Positions 34,781 to 46,830 of a DNA stretch of 64,000 nt are shown piece by piece. This stretch comes from Casuarius casuarius (taxonomy: Eukaryota > Chordata > Aves > Casuariiformes > Casuariidae). The stretch spans positions 1,747,279 to 1,811,278 of the forward strand of contig PTFA01000092.1 of NCBI GenBank assembly GCA_003342895.1. Reading direction: 5' to 3'. The notes beneath the pieces were generated by a model that worked only from the letters and a program-made list of their open reading frames with translations, made no database searches and was not told where the DNA came from. Numbering within the stretch: position 1 is the first letter of the stretch; every line of letters starts with the position of its first letter. The translations under genes were made by a program, and so were the position numbers.

Positions 34781-35829
34781 CGGGGAGATTGGAATTACTC
34801 TTATTTCATTTAGGGTTTGGCAAAAGCCAAAAACCACAACTGAAAAGTCTAAAAATTAAGGAGATTAGCACTTACTAATAAGAGTCTTTGTCCTTGGATG
34901 AGGCTGCCACGACCCTGACCCTCACCCTGGCTCCCCTCACCTACAGAGAGCTTGTACTTACCGTGTAGGGGTTTAAAACACAGGTTCCAAGCTGAACCTT
35001 CGTTTATCACCAGCTTTCACTGAAACCTTGTTGTCCCTGCCATGGTCTTTTATTGCAAACAGTTATTTTAAGTGATCACAGTATCTTTTCGGGGCTTGCA
35101 GAAAGAAGGCAGCAAGGCTTGGAAGCTCAATGGCAGTGCGATTCCCGGCTTTTCAGGAGCCGGGAGGTTGCTAGTCAGTGGTGTGCGAAGCATTGAAGGA
35201 GGTGCAAAGAGGGCTTAAATTTTCAGAGGTGCTCAACAACCACAGCTCCCAGCAAGTGCAAGCGTTTCCAGAAATCAAGTCAGTGCTGTAAGAAATACAG
35301 CAGACCTTTCTCCCCCCAGCACTGAGTATCAGCGCCTGCACGTGCTTCGGCCACGCGCGCAAACGTACCGATCCCCTCCCATGGGCCTGGCACAGACCTG
35401 TCCTTCTGCTAGCTTGCACCCAAATGCTTGGAGTCCTCAGAGCTCCAGAGCCTCAAAGTCCCCAGACAAATGGGAACGTGGGCTGCTCTTTGTGTGAGAG
35501 AGGGTTAAAGAAAACCCAACATCTTGCTACAGATCATCCCTCCCTTCCACCCACTTCGACGCTGGCAGTCTCACTCTGTTCTTTCATCCAAGTGGGCATC
35601 AGCACCAGCCCCATATTCATGAGTGTCAAGAGGTGTTGATGCACACTGCATACGGCATTCGGCTGCTTTTGCCCACCCCGGAGACTAAATGCCTCGCACC
35701 TCCACTCGGCTGCTGGGACTTGGCTGGCTTTCAGATTTTAATTTTTAGAAGGACTTTGAAATTTTTCCAGCTCGCTCTCTGCTGTTTTTTGCCACTTGCT
35801 CAGTTAGCTACCTGGGCTGCTTTGTTCTC
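34781..35829. other. Unique intergenic DNA
   Basis: No gene or repeat recognised. The first 90 bases are AT-rich with TTACT/TAAT words. The rest is mixed GC with unsupported short open frames on both strands. Confidence 0.5.
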
Positions 35830-36020
35830 AGAAATGCAATGATAAATTAGCGGTCATAAGCTATGGCAAACAGTGCTTTTATACGTTATTTTGACTAATC
35901 TCAGCTCCTGTTATAAGGTTTGAGAGAAACGGTAAAGGACAGCAGTGCCTCAAAGTATTAGATTGACAGGAGTGTCGATCTAATTGCTCCTGCTATCGTC
36001 TAAGGGAGAGGAGCTGGATA
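35830..36020. promoter_or_regulatory. Candidate conserved element containing a 12-bp stem-loop
   Basis: A complex low-CpG block has CAAACAGTG, TTATTTTGACTAATC and TAATTGCTCC words. Its core is an inverted repeat with arms at 35957-35968 and 35973-35984, listed separately. It is edged by ordinary unique sequence and contains no credible coding frame. Confidence 0.4.
35957..35984. repeat. 12-bp near-perfect inverted repeat, 4-base loop
   Basis: The left arm ATTAGATTGACA (35957-35968) and right arm TGTCGATCTAAT (35973-35984) pair at 11 of 12 positions by Watson-Crick rules. The remaining pair is a G-T wobble in an RNA reading. The loop is GGAG. The stem does not extend to microRNA-precursor length. 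The ends provide two divergent ATTAGAT/ATCTAAT homeodomain-like words. Confidence 0.85.
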
Positions 36021-37859
36021 GAGCTAGCTGGAAAAGGGCAAAGAGGAGGAGAAGACTGCACCTCGTTGTCGTCAAGTCCTAGCGTCCATGGTAGACTATC
36101 CCGCTCGCTGTTGGCTCAGCCCACAGCTGCTGTAGAGAGATGGTTTTGCTCACAAATTTGCCTGCTGCAGGTTTCCAAAATATTCCTGTGAAAATTTTTG
36201 GTATTTTTAGCTAGTAGCTTGGCAGATACTCCAGCAAGGAGATCTGTGTTTCTTCAGGTTTCTAAGTTAGCTTGTTTAAACCTTAGTCCTTAAGTCTTTG
36301 CCTCTTTGGGATGGTGGCAGGCTTTGCATTCTCATACTTCATGGCTAGATCCAAAATTGTCTAGAGAATCAAGTTTTTAGCTCTTCTGATTAAAAAAAGC
36401 ACCACACAATAGTTTCCAAATGGATTGCGTTGTGTACAGCACATGTCCAAGGTTCGTAACGCCAACCCATGAGCCCCTGGCACCTGAGGTCAGTGAGCAG
36501 ACAGGCAGAAATGTGCTCACAAACCTCTCACTCATCCCTTGGTCTGAAGCAGAACTGCAAACTCGTGCTGCGTATACCTCAGTGTCAGACCTTTAAACCC
36601 CGATGGAGCCGTCTTCCAGGACTCGAATAGTAGGAAACAATCCTTGTGTTTCAGTGAAGTCAACTCTGAAGCCTAACACTGAGGGTTTGTATGGCACCGC
36701 AGTTAACTACTGCAGGTGGTCTGTGGGGAAGGGTCCCCAGCTTATTTTCTGCCTGTGGATTTGCTGGGATGATAGCAGGGCAAAGGGTGGAGGAAAACTT
36801 GCGGTGGTGGGAGGAGAGCATTTCTCAACTGCTCTCACTTCTGTCCCTGATGGGGAAAAGATCTCTTCCCTGGAGCACCTTTTCATGTTAGACGGTCCGT
36901 AGGAGGGTCCCAACCTTCACTGTCAGACTTAATGACATTATATAATGCCATTAAACCAGCCTGTGACGCACTAGGTGGGATTCAGTCGCCTAAAGATAGG
37001 TATCTCTTGCCCTTGGAGATGCCCGGAGGTGTCTCGCCTCCTCCAGCAGCCAGTGCTGCTGGGCGGAGGTTACTCATGGGCCCAGTGTCATATCTGGCAG
37101 TCCCTCGAGGACAACCCAGATACGCTGCAGAGACTGAAACAGCCCTAAGCCTGCGTGTTCAGGCAGCTAAGTCCCCCAGCTCTGAACCTGGGAGGACTGT
37201 GGAGCCGGCCCCTGGGGACCACCTCCTGTGCAAGAGGTGCTGCAGGGTGGGGGCTTCGGGGCCACCTTCCTCCCCTCTGCGTCGTGCTCACCCGGGGCAA
37301 ACCCCCCATCTCATTTCCAGAGGACTGCAAGAGTATAAAGGTGGTGGAGGCGTTGCTTTCAAGAAATATCCTTGTAAAGTAATAAATCTGGGTGAAAAGG
37401 GGAGAAGCACAAACCGAGGGCAGTTTGGTCCCTTCCAGTGTCTTTTGCACCTTTGCGTATCCATTTCACCTGGACACCACTGTGCAACCTTTTCCTTTGT
37501 CCAGCGAAAGGAGAAATCCTTTCTTCTTTAGCCTCATGCCGACTCTTAGTCTAAAACACATCTGTGGACATACGTTTTCCTTTGCTCCAGCCAGGAACTC
37601 ACTGATTGCCGTCTCCTGTTCCAGCTCCCGCAGCATCCGAAGGAATATCGGGGTGGAGCAGGATGCGTCTCTCTGACCCAGGCTCTGCTCGCAAACCTCC
37701 CGGCCCTCCCCCAGCTTGTCATATCAAGGTCCTTCTTTGTAGCAAGGTTAGGCTCTATATGTCTTAACCATATGCCCCAGGTGAGGCATTCATTAGCATT
37801 CACGATGCATTCAAGGAGACAAATGGGCAGGGGAGTGGGAGGTATTGCGATTCGTCTCA
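36021..37859. other. Unique intergenic DNA
   Basis: No gene recognised. The plus-strand frame of 199 codons at 36932-37531 is crossed by minus-strand frames and has no recognisable domain. Composition is mixed and CpG moderate. No repeats noted. Confidence 0.5.
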
Positions 37860-38060
37860 GCTGCTGCTTCCCCCGGCCCGGCGGGAGGGGCGAGCGCTGG
37901 GCCCCGGCCAGCCCCCGGCTTGGCTGGACCCTCGTGCCGGCGCCCGCCTTGCACCCGCCTTGCACCCGCCTTGCACGCGCCTTGCACGCCAGCGGGTGAG
38001 TGAGAGGTTCACAGCCGCCCGGACCGTCCGCCCGCACGAGTGCCCCGTCGGTTCATTTAA
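37860..38060. promoter_or_regulatory. CpG-dense islet around a minisatellite
   Basis: A short CpG-rich islet holds the 11-bp tandem repeat at 37944-37987. Opposed open frames pass through it without recognisable product. It could be a small regulatory islet or simply GC-rich unstable sequence. Confidence 0.3.
37944..37987. repeat. Four-copy 11-bp GC-rich minisatellite
   Basis: Four head-to-tail copies of an 11-base unit, CCGCCTTGCAC, run from 37944. The fourth copy starts with G instead of C. Such short GC-rich minisatellites commonly vary in copy number between individuals. Confidence 0.9.
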
Positions 38061-40530
38061 CTCTGCGACATAAGCAGATTACCGAGGGAAATGGCGGAGG
38101 CATGAATCTGGCTTCTTGCTTTCTTTCCCCCCTTGGTGGTAGCACCTCGCTTCCCTCCCTGCTTCCCTTCCCATTTGTTCTGCACAAGCAGCGAGTCAGC
38201 TCAGTCCTCAGCTGTAATTCGTATCTGAGTGAGAGTTTGGGTCAAAATAAAGTCAAACAGGTATCACGTTTTTCACACCTTGTCCCAGGCTAACTGGGGG
38301 CCCGTGGCCCAGCTCTCTGCTCTCGGTCCCGCAGCAGGTCGGTACGGGCACGGGACAGCCCTCCTGCCCAGGGCAGCCGGTCTCGGTGACAGTGATTGTG
38401 GGTGAGTTTGATTTTCCGCCTTCTTTTGACTCGGGAATGACGCAAAGATTTCGGGCTGCCTCTAAGAGCGCATCTAGAACAAGCAGGTAATAGGCAGGAC
38501 ACTGGTAAAACGAGTTGTGATTTCTATCTAAGAAACCCCAGGATTGGGCCAAGCACTTGGATGGCAGGAATCTCTTACCTCTGATGGGAAAAACCCACCC
38601 AACCAGCGGGAGAAACAGAGCCTAAAGGGAGAGATTTTCTCAAAAAGCTCCTAAAGAGGCAGGAGCACAACACACTTTGTCTCTCTCCAGGACTTGAGCT
38701 CCCAGCTTTCTTGGGAGACGATCTTCAGACCTCCCTGAACTTTTAGCTTTGTCATTTCAGAATAACGTGGACTTTGGTCACTAATCCGGAGCCTGGAGTT
38801 CAGCCAAGTGGAGTTTCCCAGCCCGCCCGTCCCTCCCCGACGCGGGCCGCGCCGTGTGCTCACTCGTGTGCGGGTAGCACGATGTACGCGCAGAATTTCC
38901 CTAGCTGGACCCGTTTCGGTCCCCTGTGACAAAGCCCAGCCCCTGGAGCTGGAAAGTGCTGCTAACACTGCCACCTGCTAAACTGTCATCATTTCAGCAA
39001 ATCTGCTGAGCAACTCTAGAAATGCAACCTTGGGAAAATTTTGGAAGTCTCATCTGAAATGTTTAGCCATAGACTCCTGGTCTCTCTGGGGCCCAAGCAT
39101 CATCTGGGACCCCTCCATGGCGAGAGGAAGCTCTCAGGCTCCAGCTGTTTCCCCTCACGGCTGTGCTGGTGCGAAGATCTCGGAAAAAGCAGGCCATCAT
39201 GTGCAAACACCATCGGATGAGCCTGACGGGGATGGGGGTGACTGGCGTGGTATTGACCCAGAGCCACAAAGCCACCGGCCTGGCCCAGCTCCCCACAGGT
39301 CCCAGCGGCAGGATGAGCTGCCAAAATGGGACGTTCACATCACGCACGCTGGCACGGCCTTCCCTGGACACAGCACACCCGAAAACCAAAGCAAACCCTC
39401 GCGATGCTGCCGTGCTCCCGAGGAGTTATCCTTCGGACAGCCAGTGGTGTTTCATAACACGTCTCTTAGAGCAGCAAGAAAATACCTGTGCATTTGTGTC
39501 CTGCTGAACGGGAGCAATACCGAAGCGTGCAGGGTCTGAGGAAGACTACGATAATGCAGCTCAGTGCCTGGCCCGCCGAACTTACAGGTGCCTCGTAGGG
39601 AGATTCACGAGCTGTTTGGCCAGGCTGGTGAACTTTGAATATCCTGTTTTTCCAAGGTCAGAATGGAGGTTTTCCTCCCTGATCCACAGAGATGCAGGAA
39701 CAGGCACGCAGGGTTCGGCTCTCCCTTCCTCCTCTCCTGTCTGGCTGAGTCCTTTCTGTATGCCTAATCAGGCATATTTCCCCTCACCAGCAGCTTTAAA
39801 ACACATTAGGCACCGCTGTCGTATACAGCCCCGTGCGCTGAAGGTGGAAGAGCGCATTAAGCCAGAAGCACATCAGCGATGGGTCCGTGGGGGTGCTTGT
39901 GCTTCCCTTCTGCCTGGGCTTTCTCTTTGAAGGTAGGAGCTGCCAACGAGGGGAGTCGCCTAGCAGGATTTTAGAAGTGGAGGTGATGCGTGGAAGCTTC
40001 AAGCTACCAAAAATGCCAGAAGGCGTCTATCCCCATCCCCTGGATCCGACCCGCGGGCTCTGCACCCACCAGCACCACGTGCCGGGACAGCTGAGCCCTG
40101 TGCAGGCATCTGGAGCCACATGTGGCTGCTCCCTGCGCAGGTCACCCCTGCACCTCATGCACAGCCTGCAGGGCATCATCTCCATCCCGCCTGAAAACTT
40201 GTGCATCTCTTTCTCACCATCATTGCCAAGATCTGCTGGCATAATATTATCTCTTCAGACTATAACCTAGAAACAGCCACATCCCACTCACTCTTTTCTT
40301 GCAGTCAAATCTTCCCTCACACACATTTCTGCATGAAACAAACTCCATGTCTGACCTGCAGAGAACTTTAAAGGCTTGGTGACTGCTCCTGTCTATAGGT
40401 CCCTGAGTAGCGTAAGGCTCTGGGCGTCCACCTGCCTCCCAGCCGCTGAAAGGCCGGCAAGGCCGGGAGCGAGCATTTCCTTTGCAGCGAGCAGAGCCGC
40501 TCTCCAAACAAACATCAAACCCGCGCTGTG
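38061..40530. other. Unique intergenic DNA
   Basis: No gene recognised. Frames such as 39030-39539 plus (169 codons) show no domain, and other frames cover the same DNA on both strands. A small CpG-dense spot lies near 38820-38900. No repeat family is visible. Confidence 0.5.
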
Positions 40531-40539
40531 TGGCCCCCT

Positions 40540-41110
40540 CATTAGCAGTCTAACATCAAGGACTTGCATGCGGCAAAATTAACTATTTTTTGTAGGATGT
40601 TTAACAAAAGAAGAGATACTAATGAGGTTAGTTAAAGGGTGGCCCTCTTTCATTAGCTCTGCTGGGCTAAGTCTGCCAGTGAGGAACTATCAAGAAGATT
40701 GCTTTTTTTAATTACTCTGTTAATTGATATAAAACAAAAAGGACGCAGATTAGTTGCATGCAATTAGCAAATTAATTCTTGGCAATTACAGACTTAATAA
40801 TGGAGTACTTTTGCTGCTGTGTGTTGGATTCCGTGGCCTATATTCATTGCCTGTATGAGCTGAATAATTTATTTTTTATTTATTTTTAAAAAGGAACAAG
40901 AGTCAAATGTAGACATGCACATGTTTCTTTGGAATTCTCTGAATAGCTTGAGGGTGAAGATAAGGTGTATTTTTCACCTTTGACATAGAGGTGCCTCACA
41001 GCATCTGGGTTGTGTTGTTAATACCGAAGCGTAAGGCGATGGGATATCGGAGCTACCAGATAGATTTCTTCCTACCTAATTCTGACTCATGACTTCAGAG
41101 AGACAATAAG
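40540..41110. promoter_or_regulatory. Homeodomain/POU-rich candidate ultraconserved enhancer
   Basis: This is the most enhancer-like block in the window. Within about 90 bases it contains TAATTA (40709-40714), TTAATTGAT (40720-40728), GATTAG near 40748, TTGCATGCAATTA (40754-40766, including the 10-base palindrome TTGCATGCAA), AATTAATT (40770-40777) and GGCAATTACA (40781-40790). CpG is low, simple repeats are few, and there is no open frame of note. The texture matches long-range developmental enhancers. Conservation must be tested by alignment. Confidence 0.5.
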
Positions 41111-42179
41111 GCGTGTTAAAGTTAGTACAAGTTTCAGTATCTCCCTGAATGGGGCCAACGGGCAGGAACGTTGGAAATCAGGTCCTTAGGGTCTAACCGC
41201 AATCTAGGACTCTTCCCAGGCTGCAGCTCTGACGGAGCAAGTAGGCTGAAAAATACCCCAGTTCTCCTTGAGAAGTCACAGCTATGGGGTGGTTGCTCTT
41301 GAATGGTTACAGCAGGATAACGATGGCAGCAAATTCGCTTCGTGATGCATGGTTATAGCCCGGCAGTTCGAGGCTCCTGTCTTGCTCGGACACCCTCAGA
41401 AGAGGGCGAGGGTTGGCGGGTGGCGGGAAGCCTGTCTGTACCTGTCCATGGTGGAGGGAGAGATATATCGCCACGCAAGGAGTAGATTAGAGTGGATACT
41501 GCAATATGAAATTGTGCTGGGCTCCGGACTAGGTGGAGTTCATGTTATTTAGCATTCAGACTGAATGTCGCCAGAATGGCCACGCTGCCAAACTGTCTGT
41601 GGAGCCGTAATATTTGGGGAGAGAAGGAGAGGGCAGAAGAGGTACAAATGCTGCCTTTGCAATCTGCCCTTTGCAAAAAGCTGGGCATTTCCATGAACCG
41701 GAGCGACAAGGAGCCGGTTAACCGTGCCCGGGTGGGTCTCCTCGGGCCTCGGCTCTCCTCCCTCTCGTCTGTTGTCTCTCCTCCTGCGGCTCTTCTTTCC
41801 TGGTGAACCTGCAGAGCAGGCGATGGTTGTGTCTGCTGATTTGCCTGTGCTGATTTCCATTTTCCTTGTTTTCCCCGAGACCGAGTCCATGCGTCCTTGC
41901 AGGCTGATCACCGCCTGGCCGTGGCTGGGAGGAGAAAGGGAGGTGGAGGCCAAGCATGCCCACGCAGGAGTAGGGGCGGACGCATGTACGTGAAAGGTCT
42001 GTGCCTTGCCAGCGTGGTTTATTTACGGGTGAAATGGCAGTTGGGGCCAAAGGAGCCAATGTGTTTGAAAAGAAATGGGTGTGTATTCCCGGAGTGAGTG
42101 AAAGGAGCCCGGTCTGCGCTGCCAGCATGGGAGGTGCTTTGAAGCCCATCACCTCGCCACCGCTCAAGGGGCAGGTGTG
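41111..42179. other. Unique intergenic DNA
   Basis: No gene recognised. The 229-codon minus-strand frame at 41718-42407 is opposed by plus-strand frames and has no recognisable domain. Mixed composition; no repeats seen. Confidence 0.5.
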
Positions 42180-42600
42180 AACCAAGCGCTCGTGATGGTC
42201 CCTGGCTGAACGTGCCCGGGTGCTACTCTGCTTGGGGGGGACGTTTCGAGGTGTTTCTGTACATGTACCGCTGCCGTGGTGAGGACAGGTTTTCCAAACC
42301 CAGCTGCCGAGGGCAGGACGAGGGCGCTTGTCCCTGGCACTTCCCCTCCGTGTCCGCAGGGCGCGGGAAGGAGCCGTCAGGAGCAGACGTGTCCAAGGTT
42401 GACTCATGCAGAAAGCTCAGCTCTAGAAACGCCGTGTTACCTGCCGAAGCGCCCCGCACTCGCCCCCGCGCGCGGCTGGGGCCTCCTGATGCTCCAGCCC
42501 AGCAAAACCCGCGTCCGGCCTCAACCCGCGGAGGGCTAGAGGGGAAGACGGATTTTCTCTCCGACCGTCGTCTGCTGGGGATCATGGTTTCGTTCTGCGT
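42180..42600. promoter_or_regulatory. CpG-rich islet
   Basis: CpG-dense stretch, strongest at 42440-42580 (CGCCCCGC and CCCGCGCGCG words). Overlapping frames on both strands are composition-driven. No TATA word, donor or recognisable first exon. Confidence 0.3.
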
Positions 42601-45600
42601 TTGGACAGTACCCAGCTCAGCCAGGGGCCGCGATGGGGGCTCCTGCTTCTCTTTTCAGTCCGCATAGCAGTTGGCATGGCTGATTCCTTATTCGATTTCT
42701 GAAACGTCAATGCAATGTCGCTGCAGCTCAGGTAGCAGGGAGGTAGCGAACAAAAGAAATCCACATCCAGCGTGATTAATTTACAAACTAAAATAGTAGC
42801 AATATATTCTGTGTGTTCCCCTGGCTTTGATCTCTCCCGTATGTATGATACGGTGCAGTTTCTCTGGTCAGCTGTCAAGCATGCAAAAGTGTCTTTTCTG
42901 GCAGTTGAGAGACCGCGTTCTGCTGGATAATTGCTTCGACTCCATGTATTAAAACAGCGAACGTATTCGCTGAAGACGTCATGATTGCAACTATTTCTTC
43001 CCACACAAGATCTTCCCTTGTAAAAGAGGGGGAGATGACATCCTTTGCGGAGAAGGGACATGCGTGTCGGTGGGCGACAAGAAGCCACGGGGCGTCTCTC
43101 GGTGCACACGGGCTTGCAAGGCTTCCCTGCAAGCGTGTGCGGCTTTCTGCAGCCGCGTGTCTCCCTTCAGCGATCTCAGAGCTTCCCAGGCTGAAATCTG
43201 CCTTCAAACCCTTACTCCTGTTTAATTTCATTGCTACTTTTAAACTCGTATTAACACTGGTTTTTTTCCTTTGTTCTTAAACAAGAAAATAAGCCAGCAG
43301 CCAAGAATTAGATGGTTCTCCCACAACTTTCCAAGCCCAAAGCTTATTTCTGAAGCCGCACTTTCCAGCAGCGGTTTCTCAAACTGTTGTTTAGCAATGG
43401 ATTGCCAATTAGTTCAGACTTCAAGTACGAAGGGGCCCTGGCACCACGAGCGTTAAAATACAGGCAGACAGGGCCGATGTAAGCGAGCCGGTGAGCGCGG
43501 TGACCTTCCCGGGAAGGGCCCGGCTTGTCTGTGTTTCCACGCGGATGTAAAACCACCAGTTCAAGCATCATCTTTCCCCTCTGCGTGGAAATTTGGCCTC
43601 GGGAGGCTTTTTGGTGGAGGTTTTTGAGCAAGCGGCCGCGCTGGAAGGCCGCTGGCTACGTTGCGCTTTGATTTGGTGGCGCTTGCTCCTTGCTCCTCTC
43701 GCTCGGCTCCAGTGCACAGCGGAGCCCAGCGCTGCGCAGGATACGGCCCTCCCTTCCCACTTGTGCGCTCCATCTACGCAGGTTTTTCAAGGGGAATTAT
43801 TCCACGTAGCTGTCCTCTTTTCACTCATTATTCCCTTCCTATCGAAATATGTGCCTTGCTTTAAATCCTCTTCTTTTTTTTTTAGATGAGACATCTTGTT
43901 TATTTTTTCCCCTGTCTCCCCCCCCTTTACTGCGGCTGCTTCTCCTGCTGGTGCTGCATTGCTGGCTGCCAGAGAAATGTTTTTCTTTCACTTTTATTGT
44001 AATTTATTGATTTTTTTCCCCCTTATGGGCTCATTTGATTTTACCAGATAAGGTAGTAGGCATTAATAAACATACTATGTACAGTCTATATTTAAGTTAA
44101 AATAATGAGGGCATGCACATGTCAAACACAGTCGGTTAGAATGTGAAAAGCCCCGAACCACAAAACAGAAGCCAGCAGACTAATCCGTCTAACCTAGCTC
44201 GCTCTTCCCACACATTCAAGGCTTTTTTTCTCACACTTCTGCGAGGGTCTGAATTCCCCTACTTCCACGGCTCTGCAGCCAGCCATCCGCCTGTTCCCGT
44301 GCTTGGGTGCTCCGTGTGTAAATGGATCGTAATGTACTGGGTTAAATCACTGCTTCCTCTAGAAAGGCTCTGGGAAGGAAAGCCGTGCGCATGCACTCCG
44401 AGGAGGCTCTTTCCCATAGTTTGCACTATATCCTCTATGCTTCTGGCTCTAGCCCTAAGTCCACCCCTCTCCCAAAACCCTTATTCCTTATATTACTTAT
44501 ATTTTCAAGGAAGCTGCAAGGAACCGGAGGAATTAGTTTCTCCTCCAGCCCTTCCTCAGCATAGCGTGGAGTCATGTCCTCCCTTGCCTTTGAGAAGGGC
44601 AGTTCCCCCACATGCAAAGATCTCCGTGTGATAATCTAGGAGGCTATATCTTCCCCATTACAGTTATTTCAGTCCTGACAATCTGAGATAATGATCACCC
44701 ACAGATCTCATTGACTTCAGGGCTGTATGCACCGAGCTCTTACAAAATCCTTATTTTTTCTGGGCTAACTTCTGCTAAATCTCTGCCTCCTGCAATCTCT
44801 TATTAGCTATCTCTAGACTTTCAGAGACATCTATTCACAGGAAGCACTTCTGTTGGAAGCTAGCTCATTACAATGTCGTAGATTTGGGGGATTAATTTAA
44901 ATGGGAAACCATTTAATTTAAATGAGAAACCAAAAAAGATTCCCGTGGATGGCGTCACCTTCATACGCAGTTGCCAAGCTGCAGCTCACTTGTGCTGCCC
45001 TTCCCTCTCAGCCCCGGTCTCTGGACGTGACATCAGCCGCGTGGGCAGCAGTGGTGATGTCGGGGTAGGAACCGCATCCCGTAGCGCCCGGCAATGTTCA
45101 GGGCAAAACCGTTGCACGAGGGGTTGTTGAGCTGCTGATCTCTGAGCTGGGAACAACACTTGCAGAGCAGACTGCTGCTCCTGGGCTGGGTCTCCTCAGC
45201 ACTGTCATAGTAACAATTATTTATATGTTGTTTTTTCCAGAAATGTATTTTTTTCCCACTAACTAAAGCAAGACTAAAAAAAAAAGCAAAAACAAGCCAG
45301 CATTCAAAGTATCAGCATCTTTTTTGCAGATTCTTTTTCATATACACAAACCTTCAGGGACAGGGAGACGCATTTGCCAGTTCATCAAGATATGCATTAG
45401 TCTTCATAAGTATAGGTTCAGGATACTGTGTCAGATCCTCCAAGTTTTTCTTACACCTAAAACCATATTTCATCAATAAATGCACCATCTAGACAGTACA
45501 CAGAACTAAAATTGGACCAGCAGCTGACAGCACAGAGACTGCGCTAGGGACAGTCGGAGCTGGCAGTATTTGCAAATTGAGTTAAAAGAAAAACACCCTT

Positions 45601-46600
45601 TTTCTTAACAGGGAAGGTCTGACACATTTTGTGGGGGTCAGGCAAAGAGGGATCCCTCCCCCCGCAAGCACTTACCAAATAGTTGCTCTTTAAACAGCTA
45701 GGCAGGTTTGGATTCAGGTATCCTAAAGCTCGCACAGCTCAATATTGTTATTTGCTTCTTCACAGTCAATAGGCAATCGTACATGACAACAAAATATTGT
45801 ATCTCGCCTAGGGCGCTACATAGCCTTTTTCTTTAATGTGCCAGCACTGAGAAAAAAAGTTCCACAAGTTGTGCAGATCATTCCTGGTCAAACTAAAACT
45901 TCGCTGTAGCATGAAATGCAAAGTGGCACCTTAGCTGCAACTAATGGAGCTATCATGGTCCTAAAAGTAACTATTAGGGCACCTTAAAGGGATTCTTCTC
46001 TTCACATTAAGCCTCTCTGTCTTCCGGGGACATTTTTCATTGCTTGTCTCTTCGTCCCCGTTTGGAAGTGTTGTTCATCATCAGGCGCCAGGACTTCCAG
46101 GCATATCGGAGCATGCTTGGGGGAAGCTTGGACAATGCATCATTTCAGGTGAGGCTAATTCTGGGCTCATTATGACCTTGAATACACTGCAGATAGATAA
46201 AAATACTGCGCAGCAGAGTTCGGGATCTGTTCTTGGAACATGGGTTCAGCTCAGGCTAAATACAAGGAGTGCTGTCAGGACAGCTCTGGTGCCCGGGGTG
46301 AACTCCGCGGCCTCTTCTGGTGCGTGTGGCTGCGCTGGACCTGGGCACCGCAGGCTTGCGAGATCGTCCCAGGTGATGACAGCCAAGGGGTAAATGCCAC
46401 GGAGGTCGATCTCTGCTTCCTAGCCCGGTGCAGGACTTGCCCCCAAGCCTGGCTGGGACTCCGGTGCTCAACTCTGCAGGCGTGCTCCTGCGAAACAGGG
46501 GCAGAGGGGCAGCTGCATCCTGCCTTCCTTTCCAGGCTTGGGATCTCAGCGTGGATAGAGTCCAGTCACAAACCTGAATCACGGCCTGAACCCACGTTGG
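42601..46600. other. Unique intergenic DNA with minor motifs
   Basis: No gene recognised. 43490-43770 is CpG-rich. 43960-44120 is AT-rich, with CATTAATAAACATAC near 44060-44074, and is a weak element candidate. A 21-bp-period duplication at 44892-44932 is listed separately. 45200-45900 is AT-rich without distinctive structure. The longest frame, 162 codons at 44143-44631, shows no motif and has no visible exon structure. Confidence 0.45.
44892..44932. repeat. Two-copy tandem duplication, 21-bp period
   Basis: Twenty-base copies at 44892-44911 and 44913-44932 differ at one position (G to A) and are separated by one T. Each holds TTAATTTAAAT followed by GAAACC. It is a recent-looking small local duplication of an AT-rich word. 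Confidence 0.85.
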
Positions 46601-46609
46601 TCCAACAAT

Positions 46610-46830
46610 GGTGAATTTGGCTTGACTGTGTCACAGCCCACCTTTAACATGCCAGAAGACCCTTCATAAAGAAAATAATCTGACTGTGGAAATGGAAGCA
46701 GAAACATCATTACATTTTCAGAGTAATGAGCTAGGCCCCTATCCCTGTAGCTAATTAAAACTGTAGAAGCACTATTTCAGCAGTAATCAACCAAAATGCT
46801 AGCTATAACCATGGCAAATATTTTTTTCGG
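46610..46830. promoter_or_regulatory. Candidate conserved non-coding element
   Basis: Low-CpG complex sequence contains TGTGTCACAGCCC, AATAATCTGAC, GTAATGAGC, GCTAATTAAAAC and CAGTAATCAACC words in about 200 bases, between CpG-richer flanks. There is no coding frame. The call is on texture alone. Confidence 0.35.

Noticed and set aside
35940..36000. Stem-loop as a microRNA precursor
   Set aside because: Pairing does not extend beyond 12 base pairs, and no known mature microRNA sequence is recognised.
36932..37531. 199-codon plus-strand frame
   Set aside because: No domain, crossed by minus-strand frames, no recognisable acceptor or donor.
41718..42407. 229-codon minus-strand frame
   Set aside because: Pro/Arg/Ser-rich product typical of GC-rich non-coding translation, with no splice context.
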